Shown here: one piece after another, positions 44,049 to 53,323 of the stretch
Position numbering within the stretch: the stretch's first letter is position 1
Layout of the letters: each line of letters begins with the position of its first letter
NCBI GenBank assembly: GCA_003417655.1
Contig: QVMW01000004.1
Location: forward strand, 1-64,000
Source: Rhodobacteraceae bacterium 63075
GTDB taxonomy: Bacteria > Pseudomonadota > Alphaproteobacteria > Rhodobacterales > Rhodobacteraceae
Direction: 5' to 3'
DNA length: 64,000 nt
Notes under the pieces: model-generated
What the model was told of the DNA's origin: nothing
Database searches by the model: none
What the model saw: only the letters and a program-made list of their open reading frames with translations
Position numbers and translations under genes: made by a program

Positions 44049-44180
44049 TTACAACAGGATGGTGCCGAGCCAGCCACCTGCGAAGAGGGCGACCGTGATG
44101 GTCGCAAGATAGAGAATCCGGTCCCAGTTCAGGTCCCAGAGCAGATGCAGCCCACGCGCGCCCTTGACGATCGTATCCAT
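44049..44180 (-). CDS. Small single-pass membrane protein, 43 residues
   Basis: A frame from ATG 44180 to TAA 44051-44049. The ribosome binding site is excellent (GAGGAG, seven bases before the start). The product reads MDTIVKGARGLHLLWDLNWD, then a transmembrane helix ILYLATITVALFAGGWLGTIL to the end. It lies in the rseP-bamA gap, followed at once by a terminator, so it is probably the last gene of the pyrH-rseP transcript. No known family is recognised; short genes like this are easily missed. A link to RseP or envelope stress is only inferred. Confidence 0.7.
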   Translation of the reverse strand: MDTIVKGARGLHLLWDLNWDRILYLATITVALFAGGWLGTILL

Positions 44181-44286
44181 GAGAAACTCCTCTCTTGCGA
44201 GGCCGAAACTGCACGGGATTTGTGAGATTTGCTGGGCGCAATTTTGTCAAGAATGAGGCATTTGGCCTGCACGGCCCTGCTGCTCT

Positions 44287-45618
44287 TCAACAGGTGATGT
44301 CGGTCCAGAGCGCGAAGATCATCACGCTCATGACCAGCGCGATGCCGATGGTCATCAACACATTCATCACCGCATCACTGGGTTTGCGCCGGGTGACCGC
44401 CTCGTATCCGTAAAACACGAGGTGCCCCCCGTCGAGCATCGGGATCGGCAGAAGGTTGAGAAACCCGACCGCCGTGGACAGCAGGGCCAGGAAACCGATG
44501 AAGGATTCAAGCCCAGCCTCGGCCTGGTCCTTCGACGCGCGCGCAATCCCGATCGCGCCGGACATGTTGCAAGAGCTGATCTTGCCCGCCGCGAGGTGAT
44601 AAAGCCCCGAGACCGACCGCACGACGACATCATAGGTCCGCTCGACAGACAGGCCGAAGGCTTCGCCGAGGCCGGGCCGCTCGCGTTCGGCTTCGAAGAA
44701 GGGCGTGCTCGTGATCCCGATAAGCCAGCGCTGCTCGAAACCGTTCTCATCCGTCGGCACATCGGACAGCTCCGGCTGGATGACAAATTCCTTTTCCTCC
44801 GCACCGCGCAGCACGATCAGGCGCACGGGCTCTCCCCCCTCGCCCTTCACGATGCGCACCAGCTCACGGAAGCTTGCCAGCGGCTCGCCATTGGCCTCGA
44901 GAATGTAATCGCCCGCCATCAGCCCGGCCGCCTCGCCCGCCGAGCGCGGCTGAACGAAGCCGATCATCGGCGGGGTATATTGCGGCCCCTTGACGTTGAC
45001 GGTCTCGCCCCGGCGCGTGACCGTGTAGTCGAGCAGTTCGGTCTCGGGCAATGTCTCGAAATACTCCCGGTCCGGCGTTTCGGGAAAGGGCTTGCCTTCG
45101 ATGGCCATGATCTGGTCGCCGGGTTCGACCTCGATCCCCTGCACCGGAATGTCCTTCACCTCGGTGACCTTGGGCGGATTCTGGATCACGCCCATGGTCA
45201 GGAAGAGCGCGGCAAAGACGAGGATCGTGAAGATGAAATTGAACAGCGGCCCCGCAAAGACGGTGGCCGAGCGCGCCCAGAGCGGCGCGCCGTGCATCGT
45301 GTGGCGCAGCTCCTCCTCCGGCATCTCGTCCATCGCCTCGCCATCCTTGCCGCTGGCGGCGTTGGCATCACCGAGGAATTTCACGTAGCCGCCGAAGGGA
45401 ATCGCCGCAAGCTGCCAGCGCGTCCCGTACCTGTCCTCGCGCGACCAAAGCACCGGGCCGAAGCCGATGGAGAAGACCTCCGCCTTGATGCCCGACCAGC
45501 GCCCGACGATGTAATGGCCGTATTCGTGCACGCCGACGATGATCGACAGGGCCACCACGAAGGCGATGAGCGTCAGGATGGCATTGCCGAACTCCGGCAG
45601 GAGAGACATCATTTCCAC
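44287..45618 (-). CDS. rseP: Site-2 intramembrane protease RseP
   Basis: Encodes 443 residues from a GTG at 45618 with AGG at suitable spacing; ATG 45612 is an alternative. The zinc site H31-E-Y-G-H35 lies in the first transmembrane helix, and the second metal-binding motif is LPIPMLDGGHL near the C-terminus. A PDZ domain sits in the periplasmic middle (EVEPGDQIMAIEGKPFPE, SAGEAAGLMAGDYILEANGEPL). RseP cleaves membrane-bound anti-sigma factors and clears signal peptides. It is 19 bases after dxr. Confidence 0.96.
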   Translation of the reverse strand: MEMMSLLPEFGNAILTLIAFVVALSIIVGVHEYGHYIVGRWSGIKAEVFSIGFGPVLWSREDRYGTRWQLAAIPFGGYVKFLGDANAASGKDGEAMDEMPEEELRHTMHGAPLWARSATVFAGPLFNFIFTILVFAALFLTMGVIQNPPKVTEVKDIPVQGIEVEPGDQIMAIEGKPFPETPDREYFETLPETELLDYTVTRRGETVNVKGPQYTPPMIGFVQPRSAGEAAGLMAGDYILEANGEPLASFRELVRIVKGEGGEPVRLIVLRGAEEKEFVIQPELSDVPTDENGFEQRWLIGITSTPFFEAERERPGLGEAFGLSVERTYDVVVRSVSGLYHLAAGKISSCNMSGAIGIARASKDQAEAGLESFIGFLALLSTAVGFLNLLPIPMLDGGHLVFYGYEAVTRRKPSDAVMNVLMTIGIALVMSVMIFALWTDITC

Positions 45619-45637
45619 GGTTTACCTGCTCCGCTTG

Positions 45638-46816
45638 TCAGTTCCGGCGCGAGATCGATGCACGCGCTTCTGTTTCACTTACTTGGCCTGCGCGGGCCAC
45701 GTTATCAAGGTTCATCGTGGCATTGATGAGGCCGTCATCCGGCAAGAGCCTGTTCATCACCTCGGCCACGACATCGGCCATCTGCGTGAAACCGATCTGC
45801 CCGGCGATGAAGGCGTCGAGCGCAGCATCCTTGGCGGCATTGAACACGGCCCCGCTCAGACCGCCGCGCCGCATCACCTCATGGGCCAGCTCCAGCGCCG
45901 GGTAGCGCGCGGGATCGGGCGAGGCGAAATCAAGCTGGCCGACACGGGCGAGATCGAGCCGCTCGACGGGCAGTTCCGCGCGCTCGGGGTAATGCAGCGC
46001 ATAGCCGATCGCATGGCGCATGTCCGGCGCGCCGAGATGCGCCATCAGCGCGCCGTCCCGAAAGCCGACCAGCGCGTGGATGTAACTCTGCGGATGGACA
46101 AGCACCTCGATCATATCCGGCGAGACGCCGAAATATTCATGCGTTTCAATCAGTTCCAGCGCCTTGTTGAACATCGACGCCGAATCGATGGTGATCCGCT
46201 GGCCCATGTCCCAGTTGGGGTGGGCGCTGGCCTCCGCGACACTCGCCTCGGCCAGCTTTTCGAGCGGCCAGTCTCGAAAGGCCCCGCCCGAGGCCGTGAT
46301 GATGACCTTCTCGACAGCGGCCATGTCCTCGCCGACGAGCGCCTGGAAGATGGCCGAATGCTCAGAGTCGACAGGCAAAACCTGCGCCCCGTGACGCTTT
46401 GCCGTCTCCATCAGCAGCGGCCCTGCCGTCACGAGCGATTCCTTGTTGGCCAGCGCCAGCGCCGCCCCCTGCTCCAGCGCTTTCAGGCCCGGTGCCAGCC
46501 CCGCCGCGCCGACGATCGCGCTCATCACCCAGTCGGCAGGCCGCGTGGCCGCCTCCTCGAGCGCCGCCGCACCCGCCGACGCCTCGACCCCGCTGCCGCG
46601 CAGCGCCGCGCGCAGATCGCCCAGCAGCGCCGCGTCAGCGGTCACGGCGATCTCGGCATCAAGGCGCCTGGCATCCGCCGCAAGCCGGGCAATATTGCGC
46701 CCGCCCGTGAGCGCGACCACGTCATAGCTCTCCGGCGCACGCGAGACGAGATCGAGCGTCTGCTGCCCGATCGACCCTGTCGCCCCGAAGACCGAAACCC
46801 TGCGCATGTCGCTCAA
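45638..46816 (-). CDS. dxr: 1-deoxy-D-xylulose 5-phosphate reductoisomerase
   Basis: Encodes 392 residues overlapping cdsA as ATGA. It is the second enzyme of the MEP isoprenoid pathway and uses NADPH and a divalent metal. VSVFGATGSIGQQTLDL binds NADPH, ALANKESLVTAG and VLPVDSEHSAIFQAL are the metal/substrate region, and ITIDSASMFNKALELIETHEYFGV, VHPQSYIHALV and GLINATMNLDNVA are standard. It supplies isoprenoid units for the uppS product encoded two genes upstream. Confidence 0.97.
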   Translation of the reverse strand: MSDMRRVSVFGATGSIGQQTLDLVSRAPESYDVVALTGGRNIARLAADARRLDAEIAVTADAALLGDLRAALRGSGVEASAGAAALEEAATRPADWVMSAIVGAAGLAPGLKALEQGAALALANKESLVTAGPLLMETAKRHGAQVLPVDSEHSAIFQALVGEDMAAVEKVIITASGGAFRDWPLEKLAEASVAEASAHPNWDMGQRITIDSASMFNKALELIETHEYFGVSPDMIEVLVHPQSYIHALVGFRDGALMAHLGAPDMRHAIGYALHYPERAELPVERLDLARVGQLDFASPDPARYPALELAHEVMRRGGLSGAVFNAAKDAALDAFIAGQIGFTQMADVVAEVMNRLLPDDGLINATMNLDNVARAGQVSETEARASISRRN

Positions 46817-47607
46817 AACACCGCCCAGATCACGAAAAAGGCGAGCGTGGCACCGACCATCCCGTCGAAACGGTCCAGCACGCCGCCATGCCCGGGGATC
46901 AGCTCCGAGCTGTCCTTGAGGCCCGATTGCCGCTTGAGCGCGCTTTCGACGATATCACCGATCTGGGCCGCGAAGGCCAGAAGCGCGGAGAAGAGCCAGA
47001 CCGGCAGGGGCCAATCGGGCTTGAACGCCCCGGTCACCGCCTGCGCGACGAGCAGCCCGAGGAAGGCCGCGCCGACCCAGCCCGCCACGGTTCCCGACCA
47101 TGTCTTCTTGGGGCTGACCTTCGGCCAGAACTTCGGCCCGCCGATCAGCCGCCCGGCGAAATAGCCCAGCACGTCGGAGACGATCACGACACCGACAAGC
47201 CAGAGCAGGGTTTCGAGACCGAAGGTGGTTCGCACCACGTAAAGCGCAAAAGCCGCGACCAGCGTGAAAAAGGCATAGAACGCCACGCGCTTGCGCAGGC
47301 GCGTGCTCAGCGCGAAGACACCCACGCTCACCAGCGAGAGCACGACGATCCCGTAAGGCACACCCACGACATGGGCGGCAAGGAAAAGCGCCAGCGCGGC
47401 GAGCGGCAGCGCCATGTCTCGCAGCACGCCCGGCGCGGCCCCGCCAAGCCGCGCGCATTCCCAGGCCATCACCCCGGCGACAACGCCAAGGAACCCGAGG
47501 AACCACGGCCCGCCCTGCCAGATCGCAAGCCCGGCCACAACGATCATCACCGCCGCAGACAGCACGCGCGGGCCGAGATCACCCCAGCTGCCTTGCGCGC
47601 CGCTCAT
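46813..47607 (-). CDS. cdsA: Phosphatidate cytidylyltransferase
   Basis: Encodes 264 residues, overlapping uppS and dxr as ATGA at both ends. It makes CDP-diacylglycerol for phospholipid synthesis. Seven or eight hydrophobic helices are visible, and the CdsA signature is SPKKTWSGTVAGWVGAAFLG followed by GDIVESALKRQSGLKDSSELIPGHGGVLDRFDGMVGA, with the conserved K-D and D-R-F-D metal-binding pieces. Confidence 0.95.
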   Translation of the reverse strand: MSGAQGSWGDLGPRVLSAAVMIVVAGLAIWQGGPWFLGFLGVVAGVMAWECARLGGAAPGVLRDMALPLAALALFLAAHVVGVPYGIVVLSLVSVGVFALSTRLRKRVAFYAFFTLVAAFALYVVRTTFGLETLLWLVGVVIVSDVLGYFAGRLIGGPKFWPKVSPKKTWSGTVAGWVGAAFLGLLVAQAVTGAFKPDWPLPVWLFSALLAFAAQIGDIVESALKRQSGLKDSSELIPGHGGVLDRFDGMVGATLAFFVIWAVF

Positions 47608-48329
47608 GCCGGCACCGCGCCATAGCGGCGTTCGCGGTTGCCGTAGTTCCCGACGAGATCCGAGAATATCTCTGGCGAGAAGTCCGGCCAGAGCGTGTCG
47701 ATGAACTCGTATTCCGCATAGGCCGACTGCCAGAGCAGAAAGTTCGATATTCGTGCCTCGCCGCTCGTGCGGATCACGAGGTCAGGATCTGGTAAAACAC
47801 AGGTATCCAGGTATCTTGGAAGGGTTTCTTCATCCACTCCTTCCGGGTCGAGCCGCCCTGCGGCCACATCCTGGGCGAGGCGCTTCGTCGCGCGGGCCAC
47901 CTCGTCGCGTCCGCCGTAGTTGAGCGCGATGGTAAGGTGAACCCTGTCGTTTTCTTCCGTAAGGGTTTCCAGCTCGTCCATCAGCGCGACGAGCTTGTCA
48001 TCGAGCCGCACCCGGTCGCCGATGAAGCGCACGCGCACGCCCTCTTCCTTGAGCGCCCTTGCCTCCTTGGTGATGTAGCGGCGGAACAGGCTCATCAGCC
48101 CGGCCACTTCCACCTGCGTCCGCTTCCAGTTCTCCGTCGAAAAGGCAAATATCGTCAGATACTTGACACCCAGCTCCGGGCAGGCCTCGACAATCTGGCG
48201 GACCCGTTTCGCCCCGGCGTGATGCCCGAAGAGGCGCGGCCGGCCGCGGGACTGCGCCCACCGGCCATTCCCATCCATGATGATCGCCACATGGCCCGGA
48301 CCCGCTGATTTTTGCCTGTCGCTCGCCAT
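47604..48329 (-). CDS. uppS: Undecaprenyl diphosphate synthase (cis-prenyltransferase)
   Basis: Encodes 241 residues. It condenses eight isopentenyl diphosphates onto farnesyl diphosphate to make the cell-wall lipid carrier. The catalytic aspartate D19 lies in IIMDGNGRWAQSRG, with HHAGAKRVRQIVE, FAFSTENWKR, ALNYGGRDEV, PDPDLVIRTSGEARISNFLLWQSAYAEYEF as the remaining family blocks. It is 20 bases downstream of frr. Confidence 0.97.
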   Translation of the reverse strand: MASDRQKSAGPGHVAIIMDGNGRWAQSRGRPRLFGHHAGAKRVRQIVEACPELGVKYLTIFAFSTENWKRTQVEVAGLMSLFRRYITKEARALKEEGVRVRFIGDRVRLDDKLVALMDELETLTEENDRVHLTIALNYGGRDEVARATKRLAQDVAAGRLDPEGVDEETLPRYLDTCVLPDPDLVIRTSGEARISNFLLWQSAYAEYEFIDTLWPDFSPEIFSDLVGNYGNRERRYGAVPA

Positions 48330-48349
48330 GCGGCCACTCCCTCGAGGTC

Positions 48350-48910
48350 TCAGACCTGCATGATCTCCGATTGCTTGGTCTCCAGCGCATCGTCGATCGC
48401 CTTGATGTAGCGGTCGGTCATGTCCTGGACCTCGCCTTCCCAGATCTTCTGGTCATCCTCGGACATCTGGTCCTTGGCCTTCTTGATCTGGTCCATCCCG
48501 TCCCGGCGAATGTTGCGCACGGCCACGCGCGCATGTTCGGCATATTGCGCGGCGACGCGGCTCAGCTCGCGGCGGCGCTCCTCGTTGAGCTCGGGAATCG
48601 GCAGCATGACGATCGTGCCATTGGTCTGCGGATTGATGCCGAGGCCGGAATTCATGATCGCCTTTTCAACCGCGCTCACCATCGACTTGTCCCAGACATT
48701 GATGGTGACCATGCGCGGCTCGGGAACATTCACCGTGCCGACCTGGTTGATCGGCGTCTGCTGGCCGTAAGCCTCCACGGTGACCGGCTCCAGCATCGAG
48801 GCCGAGGCCCGGCCCGTCCTGAGGCTCGCAAACTCGGTTCGCAAACTTGCCATCGCGCCATCCATCCGGCGCTCAAGATCATCCGTGTCGAGCAAGAAGT
48901 CTTCTGACAT
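48350..48910 (-). CDS. frr: Ribosome recycling factor
   Basis: Encodes 186 residues, the standard length. With EF-G it splits post-termination ribosomes. [47 protein letters not shown] is the classic start, followed by [51 protein letters not shown] and the C-terminal helix. It lies 127 bases from pyrH in the usual pyrH-frr order. Confidence 0.97.
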   Translation of the reverse strand: MSEDFLLDTDDLERRMDGAMASLRTEFASLRTGRASASMLEPVTVEAYGQQTPINQVGTVNVPEPRMVTINVWDKSMVSAVEKAIMNSGLGINPQTNGTIVMLPIPELNEERRRELSRVAAQYAEHARVAVRNIRRDGMDQIKKAKDQMSEDDQKIWEGEVQDMTDRYIKAIDDALETKQSEIMQV

Positions 48911-49037
48911 GGCTCTTTCCTTCTGTATGCTTTGGACCGTCTATAACGTCTTTGGTCTGGTGCTGCCAGCGTTTCGCAGCGGGGATCCGCGCATCGCGGG
49001 GGGCGACATGCCGGCCCGGCCCGTCAGCCTTCGGGAC

Positions 49038-49769
49038 TCATCCATGCACCCTGGTGTAGGCCCCCTTGCCGGCCAGGATGCCCTTGAAACCACCCGGCTC
49101 GTCGAGGCTGAAGACGATGATCGGCAGGTTGTTGTCGCGCGCCAGCGCGATCGCCGAGGCATCCATCACGCCGAGGCGCTTCTGGAGCACGTCGTCATAG
49201 CTCACCGTGTCGTAGCGCACCGCGTCATCGTGTTTCACGGGGTCCTTGTCATAGACCCCGTCCACCTTCGTGCCCTTGAAGATCGCCTCGCAGTTCATCT
49301 CGTTGGCGCGCAGCGTCGCGGCGGTGTCGGTCGTGAAATAGGGGTTGCCCGTGCCGGCCGCGAAGATGCAGACGCGCTTTTTTTCGAGGTGACGCACGGC
49401 GCGACGGCGGATATAGGGCTCGGCCACCTCGTTCATCGTGATCGCCGAGATCACACGGGTATAGACACCCTTGGCCTCCAGCGCGGATTGCATCGCCAGC
49501 GCGTTCATCACCGTGGCCAGCATCCCCATGTAATCGGCGGTGGTCCGCTCCATGCCCTGCGCGCTTCCCTGAAGCCCGCGGAAGATGTTGCCGCCACCGA
49601 TCACCATGCAGATCTCGACCCCCATCTCGTGCACCGACCTGACTTCCTCGGCGATGCGCTCGACTGTCGGCGGATGAAGCCCGTAGCCCTGATCTCCCAT
49701 CAACGCCTCCCCCGAGATCTTCAGCAACACGCGTTTGAACGTGGTCTCGGCGGCGGGCGTCTCGGTCAT
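49038..49769 (-). CDS. pyrH: Uridylate kinase PyrH
   Basis: Encodes 243 residues; AGGAGC precedes ATG 49769. PyrH phosphorylates UMP to UDP and is feedback-controlled. [67 protein letters not shown], and [13 protein letters not shown] are the amino-acid-kinase-family hallmarks. It is the first gene of the minus-strand envelope run and is divergent from miaA. Confidence 0.97.
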   Translation of the reverse strand: MTETPAAETTFKRVLLKISGEALMGDQGYGLHPPTVERIAEEVRSVHEMGVEICMVIGGGNIFRGLQGSAQGMERTTADYMGMLATVMNALAMQSALEAKGVYTRVISAITMNEVAEPYIRRRAVRHLEKKRVCIFAAGTGNPYFTTDTAATLRANEMNCEAIFKGTKVDGVYDKDPVKHDDAVRYDTVSYDDVLQKRLGVMDASAIALARDNNLPIIVFSLDEPGGFKGILAGKGAYTRVHG

Positions 49770-49898
49770 GTCGGGCTCCTGGTGTCTCTGGCGCTGGCCC
49801 CTGAATGTATCATATCGGGCGGCGACGCAATCCACTATCATCGGCAAGCGCGCCAGTTCGGCTTTGCTCCGCCGCGCGGGATCGACTATTCCCCGGCC

Positions 49899-50783
49899 AT
49901 GATCGACCTGCAAAGCCTTTCGCGGGAGCTGCCCGTTCTCATCGCCGGTCCGACAGCCTCGGGCAAGTCGGCGCTGGCGCTGGAGATCGCCGCGCGGCAG
50001 GGCGGCCGGATCATCAATGCCGATGCGCTCCAGGTCTATGCCGACTGGCGCGTGCTCACGGCGCGCCCCGCGCCCGAAGACGAAGCCGCCGCGCCGCACC
50101 ATCTTTATGGCCATGTCGCGGGGACCCATGCCTATTCGGTCGGTGAATGGCTGGCCGAGCTGCGCGGACTCTTGCGGGCGGGCGGCGCGCGGCCCATCAT
50201 CGTCGGCGGCACGGGGCTCTATTTCGCCGCGCTCACGGAAGGATTGGCCGCGATTCCCCCGACCGCGCGCGAGATCCGTGCCGAGGCCGATGCGCTGCGC
50301 ACGGGCAAAGGCGGGCTTGCCGAGATGATCGCTGCGCTCGACAGCGCGACGCGCGCGCGCATCGACCTGCAAAACCCGATGCGCGTGCAACGCGCCTGGG
50401 AGGTCCAGAGGCAGACGGGGCGCGGCCTCGCCGCGTGGCAGGAGGAGACCCCGCCGCCTGACATGCCGCTGAGCGCCGTGCAGCCCCTCCTTCTCGACGC
50501 CGAGCGCGACTGGCTCAACGCCCGCATTGCACGCCGTTTCGACCAGATGCTGGAAGGCGGCGCGCTCGATGAGGCCAGCGCCAACCTGTCGGGCTGGTCC
50601 CCGGACAAACCCTCCTCGAAAGCCATCGGCGCGGCCGAGCTCATCGCCCATCTCAAGGGAGAGCTGACCCGCGAGGAGGCGCGCACGACCGCCACGATCG
50701 CCACGCGGCAATATGCCAAGCGCCAGCGCACATGGTTCCGCACGCGGATGGGCCTCTGGCACCCTGTGCCCCTGCCTCCCTGA
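49899..50783 (+). CDS. miaA: tRNA dimethylallyltransferase MiaA
   Basis: Encodes 294 residues from ATG 49899. MiaA adds a dimethylallyl group to A37 of tRNAs reading UNN codons. The P-loop is [16 protein letters not shown] (15-30), followed by [19 protein letters not shown] (the DxxQ-type substrate region), [23 protein letters not shown], and [13 protein letters not shown] C-terminal motif ([13 protein letters not shown]). The frame remains open far upstream, overlapping pyrH, but only the part from 49899 is homologous. Confidence 0.94.
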   Translation: MIDLQSLSRELPVLIAGPTASGKSALALEIAARQGGRIINADALQVYADWRVLTARPAPEDEAAAPHHLYGHVAGTHAYSVGEWLAELRGLLRAGGARPIIVGGTGLYFAALTEGLAAIPPTAREIRAEADALRTGKGGLAEMIAALDSATRARIDLQNPMRVQRAWEVQRQTGRGLAAWQEETPPPDMPLSAVQPLLLDAERDWLNARIARRFDQMLEGGALDEASANLSGWSPDKPSSKAIGAAELIAHLKGELTREEARTTATIATRQYAKRQRTWFRTRMGLWHPVPLPP

Positions 50784-50802
50784 CATCCGGCCAACGCCAT
50801 TC

Positions 50803-50821
50803 GTTGCGCCCGCAACTTTTT
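50803..50821 (+). terminator. Short hairpin plus T-run after miaA
   Basis: GTTGC (50803-50807) pairs with GCAAC (50812-50816) around a GCCC loop, followed by five Ts. It starts 20 bases after the miaA stop. The stem is short, so the call is modest. Confidence 0.5.
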
Positions 50822-50878
50822 ACTTGATAGTTACATTTGCAACCTTCATGCAGGCCCGGAACATGAAAGGAACCGCAT

Positions 50879-51421
50879 ATGAAGATCGAACAGATTCACC
50901 ACGTCGCCTACCGCTGCAAGGACGCCAAGGAGACCGTGGAATGGTATGGCAAGATGCTGAACATGGATTTCATCCTCGCCATCGCCGAGGACCGCGTCCC
51001 CTCGACACATGAGCCCGACCCCTACATGCACATCTTCCTCGATGCCGGCATGGGCAACGTGCTCGCCTTCTTCGAACTGCCGACAAAGCCCGAGATGGGC
51101 CGCGATCCCAACACGCCGGAATGGGTCCAGCATATCGCCTTCAAGGTGAAGGACCGCGACGAGCTTGTCGCCTTCAAGGACCATCTCGAAGCCGAAGGCG
51201 TCGAGGTTCTGGGGGTGACGAACCACTCGATCTTCCACTCGATCTACTTCTTTGATCCCAGCGGCCACCGCGTCGAGCTGGCCTGCCCCGATCCCGAGGA
51301 AGAGGCGATGCTGGAAAAGCTCGATTCGGTGAAATGGGACATGCTCGAGGAATGGTCGCGCACCAAGAAAGCGCCGCAGCATGCGGACTGGCTGCACGCG
51401 AAAGAACTCGACAAGGTTTGA
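50879..51421 (+). CDS. VOC-family (glyoxalase/dioxygenase) protein
   Basis: Encodes 180 residues; AAAGGAA precedes ATG 50879. Two beta-alpha-beta-beta-beta units of the vicinal oxygen chelate fold are visible. Likely metal ligands are H8 (EQIHHVAYRC), H in VQHIAFKV and E in DPSGHRVELACPD. Such proteins include lactoylglutathione lyases, extradiol dioxygenases and epimerases; the substrate is not evident. The C-terminal 40 residues form a helical extension (EEAMLEKLDSVKWDMLEEW). A small ABM-domain gene follows and may share the transcript. Confidence 0.85.
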   Translation: MKIEQIHHVAYRCKDAKETVEWYGKMLNMDFILAIAEDRVPSTHEPDPYMHIFLDAGMGNVLAFFELPTKPEMGRDPNTPEWVQHIAFKVKDRDELVAFKDHLEAEGVEVLGVTNHSIFHSIYFFDPSGHRVELACPDPEEEAMLEKLDSVKWDMLEEWSRTKKAPQHADWLHAKELDKV

Positions 51422-51473
51422 CAAGCGCGCGCTCAAGCGCTCAGGGTGAGGCTCTTCAGGAGAGCCTCGCCCC

Positions 51474-51812
51474 ATGTCCAGCCGCTTCGCGCCCCTGCCC
51501 GATCCGCCCTATTACGCCGTGATCTTCACCGCGCAGCGCCGCCCCGGCGATGAAGGCTATGAGACCATGGCCGACAAGATGGCCGCCCTTGCCGCCGAGC
51601 AACCCGGCTATCTCGGCGTCGAAGCCGCGCGCGACGTGGACGGACTGGGCATCACCGTCAGCTACTGGCAAGACGAGGCCAGCCTCAAGGCCTGGAAGGA
51701 GGTCGCCGCGCATGCGCTGGCGCAGGAGCTGGGCAAGTCACGCTGGTATGAGCATTACACATTGCGCGTCGCGAAGGTCGAACGCGCCTATGAAGGCCCC
51801 GAGGGGCGTTAA
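51474..51812 (+). CDS. Antibiotic biosynthesis monooxygenase (ABM) domain protein
   Basis: Encodes 112 residues; AGGAGA lies ten bases before ATG 51474. It is a single dimeric ferredoxin-like ABM domain: YYAVIFTAQRRPGDEGYETMADKMAALAAEQPGYLGVEAARDVDG, then ITVSYWQDEASLKAWKEVAAHALAQELGKSRWYEHYTLRVAKVER. ABM proteins include quinone-forming monooxygenases and heme-degrading enzymes, and many unknowns. It is 52 bases downstream of the VOC gene. Confidence 0.88.
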   Translation: MSSRFAPLPDPPYYAVIFTAQRRPGDEGYETMADKMAALAAEQPGYLGVEAARDVDGLGITVSYWQDEASLKAWKEVAAHALAQELGKSRWYEHYTLRVAKVERAYEGPEGR

Positions 51813-51821
51813 CCCCCCTCC

Positions 51822-51960
51822 TGCCTTTTTCTTGCTCCAAATATCCCAGGGGGGTTTGGGGGGACTGGTCCCCCCATCAATACGGCGGGTTTGGGGGGAC
51901 TGGTCCCACCATCAATACGGCGGGTCTGGGGGGACCGGTCCCCCCAGGGGTCGGATTTCG
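51822..51960. repeat. Interspersed element with 35-bp tandem hairpin repeats
   Basis: Begins with TGCCTTTTTCTTGC and AAATATCC, as at 25122, followed by tandem 35-base units at 51852-51886, 51887-51921 and a partial third from 51922. Each unit contains GGGGGGACTGG then a C-run that can fold on itself; the units are separated by ATCAATACGGC. A further TTTCGC-GAA-GCGAAA stem ends the element near the transglycosylase stop. Confidence 0.75.
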
Positions 51961-51979
51961 CGAAGCGAAATTCGAAACC

Positions 51980-52579
51980 TCAGCTGCCCCAGATCACCTT
52001 CACGTAATTGCGCGTCTCCTTGAACGGAGGCACGCCGCCATATTTCTTCACGGCCCCGGGGCCCGCATTGTAGGCCGCGAGCGCCAGGCGCCAGGAGCGG
52101 AAGGTCTCGTATTGCATCTTCAGATACCGCGCGCCGCCTTCGAGGTTCTCGTAAGGGTCATGCGGGTTCACGCGCAGCTTGCGCGCCGTGCCGGGCATGA
52201 GCTGGGCCAGCCCGAGCGCGCCCTTGTGCGATTTCGCGTTCACGCGCCAGCCGCTTTCCTGCTGCACCAGCCGCAGGAAGAGATCGGTCGGAATGCCGTG
52301 CCGCATTGCGGCCGACTTGGCCATCTGCAGGTAAGGCCCGCGATAGGCCCCGCGGAAGGGTTTGACCTCATCGTCCCATTTCGACGGGGTCTTCACTTTC
52401 GGCGGTTGCAGGCGGATCGAGGCAGAATACTGGGTCTTGGCCCGGGTGTCGAGCACGCGGGTCTGCGAGGAGAACCCCTCGCGCTTGCCGCCGCCGAACA
52501 GCTCCGCGCTGGTCTGCTGCGCCGATATGCCCAAGGCCAGCAGCGCCGCCAATGCCGAAAGGATCAGCTTGCCTTTCAT
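51980..52579 (-). CDS. Lytic transglycosylase domain protein
   Basis: Encodes 199 residues; GGGGAGAGGGAC leads into ATG 52579, which starts a signal peptide ([20 protein letters not shown]). After a basic linker the SLT domain begins near residue 85: [52 protein letters not shown], with the catalytic glutamate in QQESGW and the [21 protein letters not shown] end motif. It cleaves peptidoglycan between MurNAc and GlcNAc in the periplasm. The domain is the short single-SLT type often attached to secretion or growth functions. Confidence 0.92.
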   Translation of the reverse strand: MKGKLILSALAALLALGISAQQTSAELFGGGKREGFSSQTRVLDTRAKTQYSASIRLQPPKVKTPSKWDDEVKPFRGAYRGPYLQMAKSAAMRHGIPTDLFLRLVQQESGWRVNAKSHKGALGLAQLMPGTARKLRVNPHDPYENLEGGARYLKMQYETFRSWRLALAAYNAGPGAVKKYGGVPPFKETRNYVKVIWGS

Positions 52580-52795
52580 GTCCCTCTCCCCCCGAATGGT
52601 CTGCGCGCAATCTACCCGATCGCGTTCAAATTTCCACCCCCTCGGCCCGCGCACGGCCTTCCGGGCGCTCCTGTGCGTTTTTTCGCCGCCTCTCGGGCGC
52701 GGACTCTCACAAATTCATTCAAGTTTTATTCTTCCATTAACCCTTCTAGAGTGATGTAAGGTGCACCAAACGACAGAATCTCAGAAAGGCGCAAC

Positions 52796-53272
52796 ATGGC
52801 TGGCTCGGTTAACAAGGTCATTCTCATCGGCAATCTCGGGCGTGACCCCGAAACGCGCACGTTCCAGAACGGCGGCAAGGTCTGCAACCTCGCGGTGGCC
52901 ACCTCGGAAAACTGGAAGGACCGCAACACCGGCGAGCGCCGCGAACGGACCGAGTGGCACCGCGTCGCGATTTTCAACGAGGCGCTCGTGCGGCTGGCCG
53001 AGCAATACCTCAAGAAAGGCTCCAAGGTCTATCTCGAGGGCAAGCTGGAGACCCGTAAGTGGCAGGACCAGTCGGGACAGGACCGCTACACCACCGAGGT
53101 GGTGCTACGCCCCTACGCGGGCGAGTTGACATTCCTCGATGGCCGCGGCGATGGCGGGAGCGGAGGCGGCGGTAACTATGGCGGCGGTCAGGATGACCGC
53201 TTCGGCGGCGGCCAAGGGTCCGAACAGCCGGCACCCAACACCTCCGATTTCGACGACGAGATCCCGTTCTGA
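52796..53272 (+). CDS. ssb: Single-stranded DNA-binding protein
   Basis: Encodes 158 residues. The OB fold is typical: [84 protein letters not shown], then a glycine-rich linker ([11 protein letters not shown]) and the acidic tip DFDDEIPF that recruits repair and replication partners. Length is normal. Divergent from the lytic transglycosylase; a terminator follows. Confidence 0.96.
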   Translation: MAGSVNKVILIGNLGRDPETRTFQNGGKVCNLAVATSENWKDRNTGERRERTEWHRVAIFNEALVRLAEQYLKKGSKVYLEGKLETRKWQDQSGQDRYTTEVVLRPYAGELTFLDGRGDGGSGGGGNYGGGQDDRFGGGQGSEQPAPNTSDFDDEIPF

Positions 53273-53297
53273 AGCCAGCCTCGGAGGATCTGTGAAT

Positions 53298-53319
53298 GCG
53301 CGCCGCAAGGCGCGCTTTT
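53298..53319 (+). terminator. Rho-independent terminator after ssb
   Basis: GCGCGCC (53298-53304) pairs with GGCGCGC (53309-53315) around a GCAA loop, followed by TTTT. It starts 26 bases after the ssb stop and four bases before the convergent gene's stop. Confidence 0.85.
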
Positions 53320-53323
53320 GCGT

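Noticed and set aside
51852..51945. CRISPR-like array
   Set aside because: Only 2.7 adjacent copies with no spacers and no cas genes; the units are direct repeats back to back.
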